From Nisaea denitrificans DSM 18348 (GTDB lineage: Bacteria > Pseudomonadota > Alphaproteobacteria > Thalassobaculales > Thalassobaculaceae), in contig NZ_AUFM01000011.1 in NCBI RefSeq assembly GCF_000426505.1, forward strand, positions 868,001-932,000: 64,000 nt of DNA. Reading direction: 5' to 3'. Shown here in pieces: positions 51,095-59,880 of this stretch. The translations under genes and the position numbers were made by a program. How positions within the stretch are numbered: position 1 is the first letter of the stretch; each line of letters starts with the position of its first letter. The notes beneath the pieces were generated by a model. It was not told the origin of the DNA. It was given only the letters and a program-made list of their open reading frames with translations, and searched no databases.

Positions 51095-51383
51095 CCAAAT
51101 TCAGTATTGCAGCAAGAAGATCCCAAGCTGCGAACGTGCCATCATGGCCGGTGAGTCTGCGATGAAAACGGCTAAATTTCAATCGACAAGCGGCAGCAGA
51201 CCGGAACGGGAACCCTGCTTCTTCGGCATAAGCGGCGCCTCTTGCCATAATAATATGGGTGCCGCTTCAGGCGAATCCATAATTTATATCTTTATATCGC
51301 ATGCATCTTTAGCAATATGAAATCACAAACCGGAACGGGACTGTTTTAGCGATAACCGGCGCGACAGGGGATGGAGACTTCCA
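51095..51383. promoter_or_regulatory. 289-bp control region between iclR-type gene and flavoprotein gene
   Basis: The region is non-coding by inspection; a 91-residue plus-strand frame crossing it has no start signal or recognisable sequence. It becomes AT-rich near 51240-51320 and carries the TATCGCAT box at 51295-51302. It should hold divergent promoters for the IclR gene and the flavoprotein gene. Confidence 0.45.
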
Positions 51384-53102
51384 GTGAGTATCGGGAATGC
51401 CGATCTTAAGCAGGACTACGATGTCATTATACTCGGGGCCGGTGCCGGCGGCATGGCCGCGGCGGCTGTGGCGGCACACGAAGGCCTGTCTGTTCTGCTT
51501 GTGGAGAAAACCAACCGGCTGGGCGGCACAACAGCCATTTCGGGTGGCATGGTCTGGGCTCCAAACACTATCGCAGCAAAGACGGAGGGGCAGGAAGATA
51601 CGGTAGCAGATGCACGGACATATCTGGATGCCGTGATCGGCGACCTGCCAGGAGGAGAGCTCCGCCAGACCTATCTGCAGCGCGCGCCCGAGGCTATTGC
51701 TTATCTGGGACGCAATACGGCAGTCGACCTCGTCCCCCTCGCCTTCTACCCGGATTATTACCCGGAGCTACCCGGCGCCACGCTCAAGGGCCGGGTTCTG
51801 GAGCCGCAGCCTTTCGATGGCCGCACGCTTGGTGAAGCCTTCCGGCTGTTGCGGGATCCCCTGCCGGAATTCACGCTTTTCGGCGGCATGATGGTCTCCC
51901 GTACAGACATTCCGCATTTCCGGCGCATGTTCCGCTCTCCCCGTTCGGCCCTCCGCGTCGCAATGCTGCTGATTAAATACGGCCTGCATCGGCTTAACTT
52001 GCATCGGGGCGCCGCGCTCGTGCTGGGGAATGCACTCGCAGGACGACTGGTAAAGAGCCTGAAGGACCATTCCGTTGCCGTCGCTCTGGAAAGCGATGTC
52101 ACGCGCCTGCTGATGGAAAGCGGCCGTGTCGGCGGTGTGGAAATAGCGGGCGCGGACGGTCCCGTAACTGTGAGGGCCAGGAGGGGCGTCATTCTCGCAA
52201 CCGGCGGGTTCTCACATAATCAGGAGATGCGCCAGACCTACCTTCCGGAAAGAGCCGGTCCACTATCCGCCGTGGCGCCCGGCGCCACAGGTGACGGCCT
52301 GGCTCTGGGCCGGACTGCCGGCGGCTCATTGCCGGCCGGAAATGAGAGCAATGCCTTCTGGGTTCCTGTCTCGACCTTCCGCCGGAGTAACGGCGCCGAG
52401 GCTGTCTATCCCCACACGGTGACCGACCGTGGCAAGCCCGGCATGCTCGCCGTGGCCTCTGATGGCCGCCGCTTCACCAATGAAGCCAATTCTTATCATG
52501 AGTTCGTCACGGCGATGCTGCGCACCGACACGGGACAGAGCGCAGTGCCGTGCCACCTGATTTGCGATTCAATTTCGCTCTGGCGTTACGGCCTCGGCGC
52601 CGTCAAACCAATGACTGCCCGGCGCGCGCCTTACCTGAAAAGCGGATATCTCATCGAGGCACCAGACCTGAACGGCCTTGCGGCAAAAATCGGCGTTGAT
52701 CCCACTGCGCTTGTGAAAACCGTTGCCCGCTACAACTCTGATGCAGAGACTGGAAGCGACACCCTCTTCGGACGCGGCGCGAACGCCTATCACAAATATG
52801 TCGGCGACGCGGAAACCAGCCCCAATCCCTGCATGCGCCCGCTCACCGCCCCTCCCTATTACGCGGTCAAACTGCAACCGGGCGATCTCGGGACGGCAGG
52901 CGGGCTCGGCACGGATGGAAACGCCCGGGTGCTCGCAGAGAACGGCGCGCCAATCCCAGGCCTCTATGCTTGCGGAAACGACATGAACTCGATCATGTCC
53001 GGCTGTTATCCCGGTCCCGGCATCACTCTCGGGCCCGCACTCGTGTTTGGTTATCTTGCGGCGATGCATCTTGCTGGGAAGAAAGCGCCCGATTCTGGCT
53101 GA
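51384..53102 (+). CDS. FAD-dependent oxidoreductase (fumarate reductase/ketosteroid dehydrogenase-like)
   Basis: The 572-residue flavoprotein has the N-terminal dinucleotide motif DVIILGAGAGGMAAA (residues 14-28), a TNRLGGTTAISGGMVWAP substrate-domain entry near residue 42 and a C-terminal FAD stretch G-YACGNDMNSIMSG-YPGPG near residue 528. This is the layout of 3-ketosteroid dehydrogenases and soluble fumarate reductases. The start is GTG 51384 with GGAGA 7 bp upstream. It is divergent from the IclR gene and likely belongs to the same catabolic pathway as the importer operon. Confidence 0.88.
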   Translation: MSIGNADLKQDYDVIILGAGAGGMAAAAVAAHEGLSVLLVEKTNRLGGTTAISGGMVWAPNTIAAKTEGQEDTVADARTYLDAVIGDLPGGELRQTYLQRAPEAIAYLGRNTAVDLVPLAFYPDYYPELPGATLKGRVLEPQPFDGRTLGEAFRLLRDPLPEFTLFGGMMVSRTDIPHFRRMFRSPRSALRVAMLLIKYGLHRLNLHRGAALVLGNALAGRLVKSLKDHSVAVALESDVTRLLMESGRVGGVEIAGADGPVTVRARRGVILATGGFSHNQEMRQTYLPERAGPLSAVAPGATGDGLALGRTAGGSLPAGNESNAFWVPVSTFRRSNGAEAVYPHTVTDRGKPGMLAVASDGRRFTNEANSYHEFVTAMLRTDTGQSAVPCHLICDSISLWRYGLGAVKPMTARRAPYLKSGYLIEAPDLNGLAAKIGVDPTALVKTVARYNSDAETGSDTLFGRGANAYHKYVGDAETSPNPCMRPLTAPPYYAVKLQPGDLGTAGGLGTDGNARVLAENGAPIPGLYACGNDMNSIMSGCYPGPGITLGPALVFGYLAAMHLAGKKAPDSG

Positions 53103-53119
53103 CGTATCAGGGCTTGCGT

Positions 53120-53371
53120 TTAGTCTTTCAGAGCTATTTTTGCTGCAGGCGCCCGACCTGATGAATCGACGAGGGTCTTGAATGTCGTCCGTGTATCCGA
53201 TTTCTCGAAGCTTTTGGAGAACCGGATCATCCCGTCCGATGTCCGCAGCAGAACATGGTGCTGTCGGCACAGTGCAGCGAGATCACCAAGAAAATCCGCT
53301 GCTTCTTCCTTGGTAAGAAGGAGCTTCTGGTGATCTTTCTGTAACTCGCCGATCAAATTCGGGTCTATCAT
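53120..53371 (-). CDS. Hypothetical protein
   Basis: The 83-residue protein is hydrophilic, with a helical N-terminal half (EEAADFLGDLAALCRQH) and a basic second half. No family is recognised. It is convergent with the flavoprotein gene (17-bp gap) and its start lies 44 bp from the divergent start at 53415. It resembles small cytoplasmic regulators in composition only, so the call rests mainly on its well-formed frame. Confidence 0.45.
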   Translation of the reverse strand: MIDPNLIGELQKDHQKLLLTKEEAADFLGDLAALCRQHHVLLRTSDGMIRFSKSFEKSDTRTTFKTLVDSSGRAPAAKIALKD

Positions 53372-53414
53372 CGCGTTCCGGTCCCTCGGTCGCAGTCATT
53401 ATCTGGATCTCTAT

Positions 53415-54044
53415 GTGGGCAGAATAGCACTTGAGGATGCTCTGAAGAAACCTGGTCGGGTAATCACCTGGCATGCGGGCGAGCACAACCGGTCGCACAA
53501 GAGCTCACAGCGCGAAGATTACATCACGGTCGTCCCGAAGGAACTCGCGGGCATGCTGCATGCAATAGGCTCGACGACCACACTCTATGAATTTCTGGAA
53601 GTTTTTATCGAGGATCTTCTCTACGAACGTTTTGCCTCGCTGGATTCGGATGGGCCGGATTGTACCGGAATGCCAGATTCGGGCGCCGAGCCAGTTCTTG
53701 AGCTGCGCGGGTATTTCGATCGCTGGATGGAGTTCTATGTCCGCGAGGTGATCCCGCCTCTGCCCTATCCATCGGGACCTGCAGGTGCTGATGGATTCGT
53801 TGAGGCAATGAAAAGTCAGCAGCCACGCTGGCTCATCCTGGCGAACCAGAATGCGCGTGACGAAGCGCGCTGCATGGAAGGGTTTGAAGCCTTGCTCGAT
53901 GTCGCTGAAACGGTATCGAAGCGCTTCGATCTGCGTCTCGATCTCGAATTGGCGCGAAACGGTTTCAGGAGCATGCTGCGCAGGCGCGCTGAATCAGAGG
54001 GAAAACCGGCCGACTGGAGCTTGCTTGATCTCGGGAGGATATGA
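53415..54044 (+). CDS. Hypothetical protein
   Basis: The 209-residue protein is mainly alpha-helical and cytoplasmic, with a C-terminal R-SMLRRRAESEGKPADWSLLDLGRI end. No domain is recognised. The start is uncertain: GTG 53415 lacks a clear Shine-Dalgarno and the frame stays open upstream. It is divergent from the 83-residue hypothetical gene. GC and codon use look like its neighbours. Confidence 0.5.
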   Translation: MGRIALEDALKKPGRVITWHAGEHNRSHKSSQREDYITVVPKELAGMLHAIGSTTTLYEFLEVFIEDLLYERFASLDSDGPDCTGMPDSGAEPVLELRGYFDRWMEFYVREVIPPLPYPSGPAGADGFVEAMKSQQPRWLILANQNARDEARCMEGFEALLDVAETVSKRFDLRLDLELARNGFRSMLRRRAESEGKPADWSLLDLGRI

Positions 54045-54111
54045 TTCAGATGGTGAACAACAATAAATAACTGTCTGTAAATAGTGACGAAATAGCGGCC
54101 CTTTAGACGAC

Positions 54112-54759
54112 TTAAAAACTGGTCCGGCCTTTCAGGTCCTGAAATGGGATCATGACGTGCTCCCGGTAAGCAGGCCGTTCCTTCAAGCGTTCATACCAAG
54201 CCTCAACCCGAGGCACGGCAGGCCATTCCAGATCCATGCCGAAAAGCCGGTAGAGATTTGTACCCGCCGGAATATCCGCCAGCCCAAATTTCGAGCCGCC
54301 CAGGAAGTCACGGCCGTCCAATGCTTCCTCCAGACGCGTCAAGCATTGGCTCGTAAGTTTTTGTTTTTCCCGGATAGACGGCCAATCCCGCTGCGCTTCC
54401 GGCGTACGAAAAATTCCCCAGAATATCCCGGTCAGAAATGCTGGTTGAAGACTGGTCTGCGACCAGTCCATCCATCTGTCGGCTTCCGATCGTGTAGCCG
54501 GGTCATCCGGCCAGAGCGCTGCGTCCCCAAAGACAGCGGCGAGATAGCGCAGAATGGCATGGGATTCCCAGACGATTGTTCCGTCATGGTCAATCACTGG
54601 AACCTTGCCGTGCGGGTTCATGGTGCGAAACGCCGGATCATCCAGCCCTCCCGCCGCGCCACCGGCTTCTGTATGGGTATGCTCCAGCCCTAACTCGCCG
54701 ACCAACCACATGACTTTCTGCACGTTGAAGGCACTGCGCCGTCCCCAGACTTTCAGCAT
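54112..54759 (-). CDS. Glutathione S-transferase
   Basis: The 215-residue protein has an N-terminal thioredoxin-like domain starting MLKVWGRRSAFNVQKVMW, with GKVPVIDHDGTIVWESHAILRYL near residue 51 forming the glutathione-binding site (cis-Pro and Glu-Ser), and a helical C-terminal domain with FGLADI-AGTNLYR near residue 159. It likely conjugates or reduces an electrophile. It stands alone between unknown genes and the MBL hydrolase; no pathway link is visible. Confidence 0.92.
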   Translation of the reverse strand: MLKVWGRRSAFNVQKVMWLVGELGLEHTHTEAGGAAGGLDDPAFRTMNPHGKVPVIDHDGTIVWESHAILRYLAAVFGDAALWPDDPATRSEADRWMDWSQTSLQPAFLTGIFWGIFRTPEAQRDWPSIREKQKLTSQCLTRLEEALDGRDFLGGSKFGLADIPAGTNLYRLFGMDLEWPAVPRVEAWYERLKERPAYREHVMIPFQDLKGRTSF

Positions 54760-54856
54760 TGATCGCTCCCGGTATCACCCTGATTTCGCGACCATAATAA
54801 GGTTTAGCGGACAATTCGCAATCGACCGGTCACGACCCATTACGGAACCAGCGTTT

Positions 54857-55633
54857 TCAGATTTCGATCACCAACCCGTCATACCCCGGCTCGACGCCTG
54901 GAGGGCATTTCGCGAGTGTTTCTTCGTAGTCGAGAGAGGCTGCCATGTGGGTGAAATATGCCTGGCCCGGTTTTACGCGTTCGATCCAGCCGAGCGCAGT
55001 CTCCAGGTTAGCGTGGCTTAGGGCCGGACCGATACGAAGACAATCCACGATCCAGACGGGGATGTTCCGCAGTCTTTCGAGCTCGGCGTCGGTAAAGATC
55101 GCAACATCGGTCGAGTAGGCGAAAACATTGTTGACGAGCAGTCCAAGTGACGTGCCGCTTGGACCGTGATCCTGCTCCAACAGTTCAATCGAGAGCGGAC
55201 CGATCTCCAGAGTATCGCCAGGGGAGATGTGCAGCGCTTTCAGTGGTGAGCGAAAGTGTGGCGGGCTATCCGGCGTTTTCTCGAACATGTAACCGAACCG
55301 CTGGAAGAGGTCCTTGCGGGTCTTGGCATCCATGTAGGTCGGGATCTGCTTACCGGTTCCCCAGCAGAGCGGACGGATGTCATCAATGCCGTGCACATGG
55401 TCCGCGTGGCTATGTGTGTAGATGATCGCATCCAGATCCGTGACCTGTGCATCGATAAGCTGATCGTGGAGATCCGGTGTCGTATCGACGAGGACACTTG
55501 TCCCGCCCTCTTCAAGCAGGATCGACGGGCGCCGTCTGCGGTTTTTCGGGTTTGACGGATCACATGCTCCCCATCCGTCACCGACAATCGGAACGCCGGA
55601 AGACGGCCCGCATCCGAGCATGGTGATCTTCAT
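54857..55633 (-). CDS. MBL-fold metallo-hydrolase (PhnP-like)
   Basis: The 258-residue protein has the metallo-beta-lactamase metal motif YTHSHADHVHGID near residue 73 (HxHxDH), a late DHGPSGTSLG segment near residue 154 and a C-terminal YFTHMAASLDY. Its N-terminus MLGCGPSSGVP matches the PhnP/cyclic phosphodiesterase group. It is 8 bp after tatD in the metG-tatD-MBL order found in many alphaproteobacteria. The substrate is probably a phosphodiester, but is not known. Confidence 0.88.
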   Translation of the reverse strand: MKITMLGCGPSSGVPIVGDGWGACDPSNPKNRRRRPSILLEEGGTSVLVDTTPDLHDQLIDAQVTDLDAIIYTHSHADHVHGIDDIRPLCWGTGKQIPTYMDAKTRKDLFQRFGYMFEKTPDSPPHFRSPLKALHISPGDTLEIGPLSIELLEQDHGPSGTSLGLLVNNVFAYSTDVAIFTDAELERLRNIPVWIVDCLRIGPALSHANLETALGWIERVKPGQAYFTHMAASLDYEETLAKCPPGVEPGYDGLVIEI

Positions 55634-55641
55634 GACGGTGG

Positions 55642-56460
55642 TCAGGCTCCGCCGGTGAGGGTGAAGTCCTCAGGCACGGAAACCCGCGAGAACAGACGGA
55701 AGAAGTTTTCCGTCGTCAGCTTTGCCATTTCCTCGACTGAAACGCCGCGCAACTCGGCGAGCGCCTGATGGGTATGGGCGACGTAAGCCGGCTCATTTCG
55801 CTTGCCGCGCTTTGGTACGGGCGCGAGGTATGGAGAGTCCGTTTCGACCAGCAGGCGGTCCAGCGGCAGGTCCCGTACCGTTGAGCGGATATCCTCGGCA
55901 TTCTTGAAGGTGATGATGCCGCTCAGCGAGACATAGAAGCCGATATCCAGCGCCCGTTCGGCCAGCCGGCGGCCACTGCTGAAGCAATGCAGGACGCCCG
56001 TGTAGGGCTTCCGGGCATATTCCGTTTCCAGCAGCTCGGCCGTGTCGTCATCCGCATCGCGGGCATGGACGATCAGCGGCAGTCCGGTTTCCTGAGCTGC
56101 CCTGATATGGGTAGTGAAACTCCGGCGCTGCGCGTCGCGCGGGGAGCTGTCATAGAAGTAATCAAAGCCGGACTCGCCAATGCCGACCACTTTCGGGTGC
56201 GCTGCAAGCTCGATCAGTTCCTCGACGGAAACTTCCGGCTCCTCGCCCGACTGGTGCGGGTGAATACCGACCGAGCAGAAAACATCGTCATATTGCTCCG
56301 CGATCGCGCGGATCTTCGGAAAGGTCGTGATCCGGGTGCTGATCGTCACCATCCGGCAAACACCTGCCTCCCGGGCACGGGCAATGATTTCGTCCCGTTC
56401 GTCCTCGAAGGTCTCGAAATCGAGATGGCAGTGGGAGTCGACGATAGCCGGCGCGTTCAC
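55642..56460 (-). CDS. TatD-family metal-dependent hydrolase (DNase)
   Basis: The 272-residue TIM-barrel protein has SHCHLDF near residue 8 (metal-binding HxH), a GESGFDYF segment near residue 95, a VLHCFSSGR segment near residue 154 and LLVETDSPYLAP near residue 203. TatD proteins are 3'-5' exonuclease/DNase-like metal hydrolases. It begins directly at the metG stop (1 bp apart), so it is co-transcribed with metG. Confidence 0.93.
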   Translation of the reverse strand: MNAPAIVDSHCHLDFETFEDERDEIIARAREAGVCRMVTISTRITTFPKIRAIAEQYDDVFCSVGIHPHQSGEEPEVSVEELIELAAHPKVVGIGESGFDYFYDSSPRDAQRRSFTTHIRAAQETGLPLIVHARDADDDTAELLETEYARKPYTGVLHCFSSGRRLAERALDIGFYVSLSGIITFKNAEDIRSTVRDLPLDRLLVETDSPYLAPVPKRGKRNEPAYVAHTHQALAELRGVSVEEMAKLTTENFFRLFSRVSVPEDFTLTGGA

Positions 56461-57993
56461 TCAGGCCTCCGCTGTTTCCGGTTCGACATAGCGCGGGAAT
56501 ACAGGGCTTGGCTTTGGCAGCTCCGTACCCGATACGAGCCGGTTTCCGAGGGCAGAGAATTTCCGCTCCTCCTCACCAAGCGAGAGCTGATCCAGCATTG
56601 TCGAGGCGCTGTCGGGCACGATCGGCTGCATCAGCACGCCGAGCACGCGGATGGTATCGGCAAGCACATAGAGCACGGTCGTCATCCGGTCCGGATCGGT
56701 CTTTTTGAGTCCCCAGGGAGCCATCTCGTCGACATAACGGTTGGCATCGCCGACAACTTGCCAGACCTGATCGAGTGCCTTGTTGAAGGCCTGTGCGTCA
56801 TAGGCCTGGCGGAGCGTACCGAGCAGGCCCGCGGCCGCATCCATCAGGACCTTGTCGGCGTCTGTGAAGTCACCGTGCGCCGGCACCGCGCCGCCGCAAT
56901 TCTTGGCAATCATCGACAGCACGCGCTGTGACAGGTTGCCGAAATCGTTCGCCAACTCGCTGTTCATGCGGTTGATCATGGCGGTGTGCGAGAAATCGCC
57001 ATCATTGCCGAACGGCACTTCCCGCAGCAGGAAGTAGCGCACCTGGTCGAGTCCGTATTTCTCGATCAGCTCCAACGGGTCAATCACGTTGCCGACGGAT
57101 TTGGAGATCTTCTGGCCCTCATTGGTCCACCAGCCGTGTGCGAAAACACGTTTCGGCAGCGGCAGGTCGGCGGCCATCAAAAAGGCCGGCCAATAGACCG
57201 CGTGGAAGCGCAGGATATCCTTGCCAACCATGTGCAGGTCCGCTGGCCAGAAGGCCTTGTACTCGGCACTGTCGGTATCCGGATATCCGGCGGCCGTGAT
57301 GTAGTTCGTCAACGCATCCAGCCAGACATACATAATGTGCGCATCGTCGCCCGGAACCTGCACGCCCCACTTGAAGCTGGTGCGCGAGACCGAAAGGTCA
57401 CGCAACCCGGACTTCACGAAGCTCATGACTTCGTTGCGTCGCGCGGGCGGAGCGATGAACTCAGGATGCTCCTCATAATACTTCAGGAGCGGTTCCTGCC
57501 ATTTGGAGAGGTCAAAGAAATAGCTCGGCTCTTCGACCCACTCGACGGGTGCTCCTGTCGGTGCCTTGCCGTCGACGACCTCTGTTTCAGTAAAGAACGC
57601 CTCATCGCGAACCGAATACCAGCCTTCATAAGCGCCGAGATAGATGTGCCCCTTCTCCAGCAACTTGTTCCAGATGGTCTGGCACGCCTTCTTGTGGCGC
57701 TCTTCCGTTGTCCGGATGAAGTCGTCATTCGAAAAGTTCATCGCGCCCGCAAGGTCGCGGAAATTCTGCGACACCCGGTCGGTGAATTCCTGTGGGTCAA
57801 TTCCGGCATTCTCTGCCGCTGTCTCGACCTTCTGCCCATGCTCGTCGGTGCCGGTCAGGAACTTGACCTCATAGCCGTCCAGACGCTTGAAGCGGGCGAG
57901 TGCGTCGCAGGCAAGCGTCGTATAGGCATGGCCGATATGGGGCTTGTCGTTGACGTAATAGATCGGCGTCGTCAGGTAATAATGCGCACTCAT
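56461..57993 (-). CDS. metG: Methionyl-tRNA synthetase
   Basis: The 510-residue class I synthetase charges tRNA-Met. It shows the HIGH-type motif PHIGHAY near residue 18 and the KMSKS-type loop KISKSVGN near residue 297, with an anticodon-binding domain after residue 370. It lacks the zinc-binding knuckle and the C-terminal dimerisation domain, as in the short type. It lies upstream of tatD and the MBL gene. Confidence 0.97.
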   Translation of the reverse strand: MSAHYYLTTPIYYVNDKPHIGHAYTTLACDALARFKRLDGYEVKFLTGTDEHGQKVETAAENAGIDPQEFTDRVSQNFRDLAGAMNFSNDDFIRTTEERHKKACQTIWNKLLEKGHIYLGAYEGWYSVRDEAFFTETEVVDGKAPTGAPVEWVEEPSYFFDLSKWQEPLLKYYEEHPEFIAPPARRNEVMSFVKSGLRDLSVSRTSFKWGVQVPGDDAHIMYVWLDALTNYITAAGYPDTDSAEYKAFWPADLHMVGKDILRFHAVYWPAFLMAADLPLPKRVFAHGWWTNEGQKISKSVGNVIDPLELIEKYGLDQVRYFLLREVPFGNDGDFSHTAMINRMNSELANDFGNLSQRVLSMIAKNCGGAVPAHGDFTDADKVLMDAAAGLLGTLRQAYDAQAFNKALDQVWQVVGDANRYVDEMAPWGLKKTDPDRMTTVLYVLADTIRVLGVLMQPIVPDSASTMLDQLSLGEEERKFSALGNRLVSGTELPKPSPVFPRYVEPETAEA

Positions 57994-58093
57994 GGAAGTA
58001 TCCGATCGGCGGACGCTGTCCAGTCAGGCGGACAGTCTGTGAAATTTTGTGTCATGAGGTACCGCCCGCACCCGTCAGTTTCAAGACGAAACG

Positions 58094-59212
58094 TCAGGAA
58101 GCGGCGTGATCCGGGGCCAGAGAATAGAATACATCCATCAGCAACTGCCGCTTTTCAAGGTTGAGGCCAATGCCTTTTCCCAGCAGAGATGCGATCCGTG
58201 TGCGGCGCTCCGCGATACCGGCAGGACCGAGGGTTTCGGTCAGCCTCAGGGCGGCGGCGCCCATGCCTTTCACCCGATCGACCGGGGCGTGGCCTGCAGC
58301 CGCATCACGCGCGACGCGGCCGAGCCACCAGTCCAGCAGGTTCATACCCGTTAAGAAAGGATCGCTTTCCTCCGCCTTGACCGGCTTGGTCCATCTGTCT
58401 GCCAGCTCCAACAGAGCGAGATCCTGAAGTTGCGGATAGGAGCCAAGTGCACCGAAAATATCTTCGAGCGCGGAAATGCCGCCTTCTGCTGCAAGTCCGA
58501 GAGCGCGGCCGATGCTGCCTTCGGAAAGGGCCACCAGTGTAGCGGCGGTTTCCGGCGAGAGTTCCAGCTGGTGGATAGCCAGCAACTCGGCGATCTGGCT
58601 GTCGGAGAGCGGGCCGAGACGAACTGTCCGGCAACGGGATCTGATCGTCGGCAGCAACCGCCCCGGCGTGTGGCTGACAAGCAAAATGAGGGCCTGCCGC
58701 GGCGGCTCCTCCAGCAGTTTCAGAACCGCGTTTGCCGCGTTCCTATTCATCTCGTCCGCGCAGTCGAGAATGACAACGCGCCAGCCGCCAAGCGATGGGG
58801 TCAGACGCAGAAAGCTGCCGATCTTGCGCACATCGTCGACTACGATCTCGCCGCGCATCTTCTTGCGTTTCTCGTCGTAGCCGCGTTCGACGACCAGCAT
58901 GTCCGGGTGACTTCCGGCAGCGATCTGCGCGAATACCGGATCGTCACGCGACACATTGAGGCTTGCTGCCGCCGGAGGTAACGCATCGCCGAAGAGGCCC
59001 GGCCCCTCATCTTCTCCGCCGCCGCCGGACAGCACATAGCGGGCGAACCGGTAGGCAAGGGTTGCTTTACCGATCCCGGCAGGCCCGGTGATCATCCAGG
59101 CATGGGGAATCCGGCCAGAGGAAATAGCGTCATACATCGCCGTTTCCGCAGCTGCATGACCGATAAGCGTATCGTTTTCTCTCGGCAGGGAAAGGCGGCG
59201 TTCTTCGCTCAT
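58094..59212 (-). CDS. holB: DNA polymerase III subunit delta prime
   Basis: The 372-residue AAA+ clamp-loader subunit has a P-loop TGPAGIGKATLAY near residue 43, a later VVILDCADEMNRNAANAVLKLLEEPP region (about 143-168) with Walker B and sensor residues, and VSHTPGRLLPTIRSRCRTV near residue 178 (SRC motif). It overlaps tmk by 4 bp, the usual tmk-holB order. The 100-bp gap to metG shows nothing recognisable. Confidence 0.95.
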   Translation of the reverse strand: MSEERRLSLPRENDTLIGHAAAETAMYDAISSGRIPHAWMITGPAGIGKATLAYRFARYVLSGGGGEDEGPGLFGDALPPAAASLNVSRDDPVFAQIAAGSHPDMLVVERGYDEKRKKMRGEIVVDDVRKIGSFLRLTPSLGGWRVVILDCADEMNRNAANAVLKLLEEPPRQALILLVSHTPGRLLPTIRSRCRTVRLGPLSDSQIAELLAIHQLELSPETAATLVALSEGSIGRALGLAAEGGISALEDIFGALGSYPQLQDLALLELADRWTKPVKAEESDPFLTGMNLLDWWLGRVARDAAAGHAPVDRVKGMGAAALRLTETLGPAGIAERRTRIASLLGKGIGLNLEKRQLLMDVFYSLAPDHAAS

Positions 59213-59880
59213 AGAGAAGCGCCGAGCCGTTCGCGGACGAGCATGGCGACGGTTTCGCTAACACTGTTTGTATCGCAGTCCGCGTCGACCAGGGCCACGC
59301 GCTCCGGCTCTCCTGCAGCAATATCCCGAAACCCATCCCGCATCCGCTGATGAAACGCGATTTCCATGCGCTCGAACCGATCCTCGGCGCCGCGCCGTTG
59401 CGCCTCATCCGTGATGCGGGTCCGAGCAAGACCGATCTTGGGGTCGAGGTCGAGGATGATTGTCAGGTCCGGGCTGAGGGCGCCGAGCACGATCTTGTGC
59501 AGATCCGCAATTTTCCCGCGGTCCAGCCCATGGCCATAGCCCTGATAGGCCATAGTGGAATCGGAGAACCGGTCACAGAGCACCCAGGTGCCTTTTTCAA
59601 GCGCGGGTTCGATCAGACGCCGGACGTGGTCCCTCCGGGCGGCGTAGAGCAACAGAAGCTCCGTCATGGCGTCCCAACGCTGGGGATCGCCGGTGACAAG
59701 CAGTTCCCGGATCTGTTCCGCCCCGGCGGAGCCTCCGGGCTCGCGTGTCAGGCAGACATCCTGCCCGGCTTTCTCCAGCGCCGCTGCCAGCACGCGGATC
59801 TGGGTGCTTTTGCCAGCCCCTTCTCCGCCTTCGAATGTGATGAAGCGCCCTCTTTCGGGGGCAGCGCGATCAACCACCAC
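59209..59880 (-). CDS. tmk: Thymidylate kinase
   Basis: The protein phosphorylates dTMP to dTDP. The P-loop is FEGGEGAGKSTQ, the DR(Y/F) motif is CDRFSDSTMAYQGYG, and the LID region TRITDEAQRRGAEDRFE is present. The frame is open to 59955, but that start lies deep in the carboxypeptidase gene; GTG 59880 (223 aa) or GTG 59877 would place the start at the overlap with the upstream stop and give normal family length. The choice is uncertain. Confidence 0.92.
   Translation of the reverse strand: MVVDRAAPERGRFITFEGGEGAGKSTQIRVLAAALEKAGQDVCLTREPGGSAGAEQIRELLVTGDPQRWDAMTELLLLYAARRDHVRRLIEPALEKGTWVLCDRFSDSTMAYQGYGHGLDRGKIADLHKIVLGALSPDLTIILDLDPKIGLARTRITDEAQRRGAEDRFERMEIAFHQRMRDGFRDIAAGEPERVALVDADCDTNSVSETVAMLVRERLGASL

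Noticed and set aside
51045-51320. 91-residue plus-strand frame in the IclR/flavoprotein gap
   Set aside because: It overlaps the IclR start region, has no ribosome-binding site and reads like non-coding sequence.
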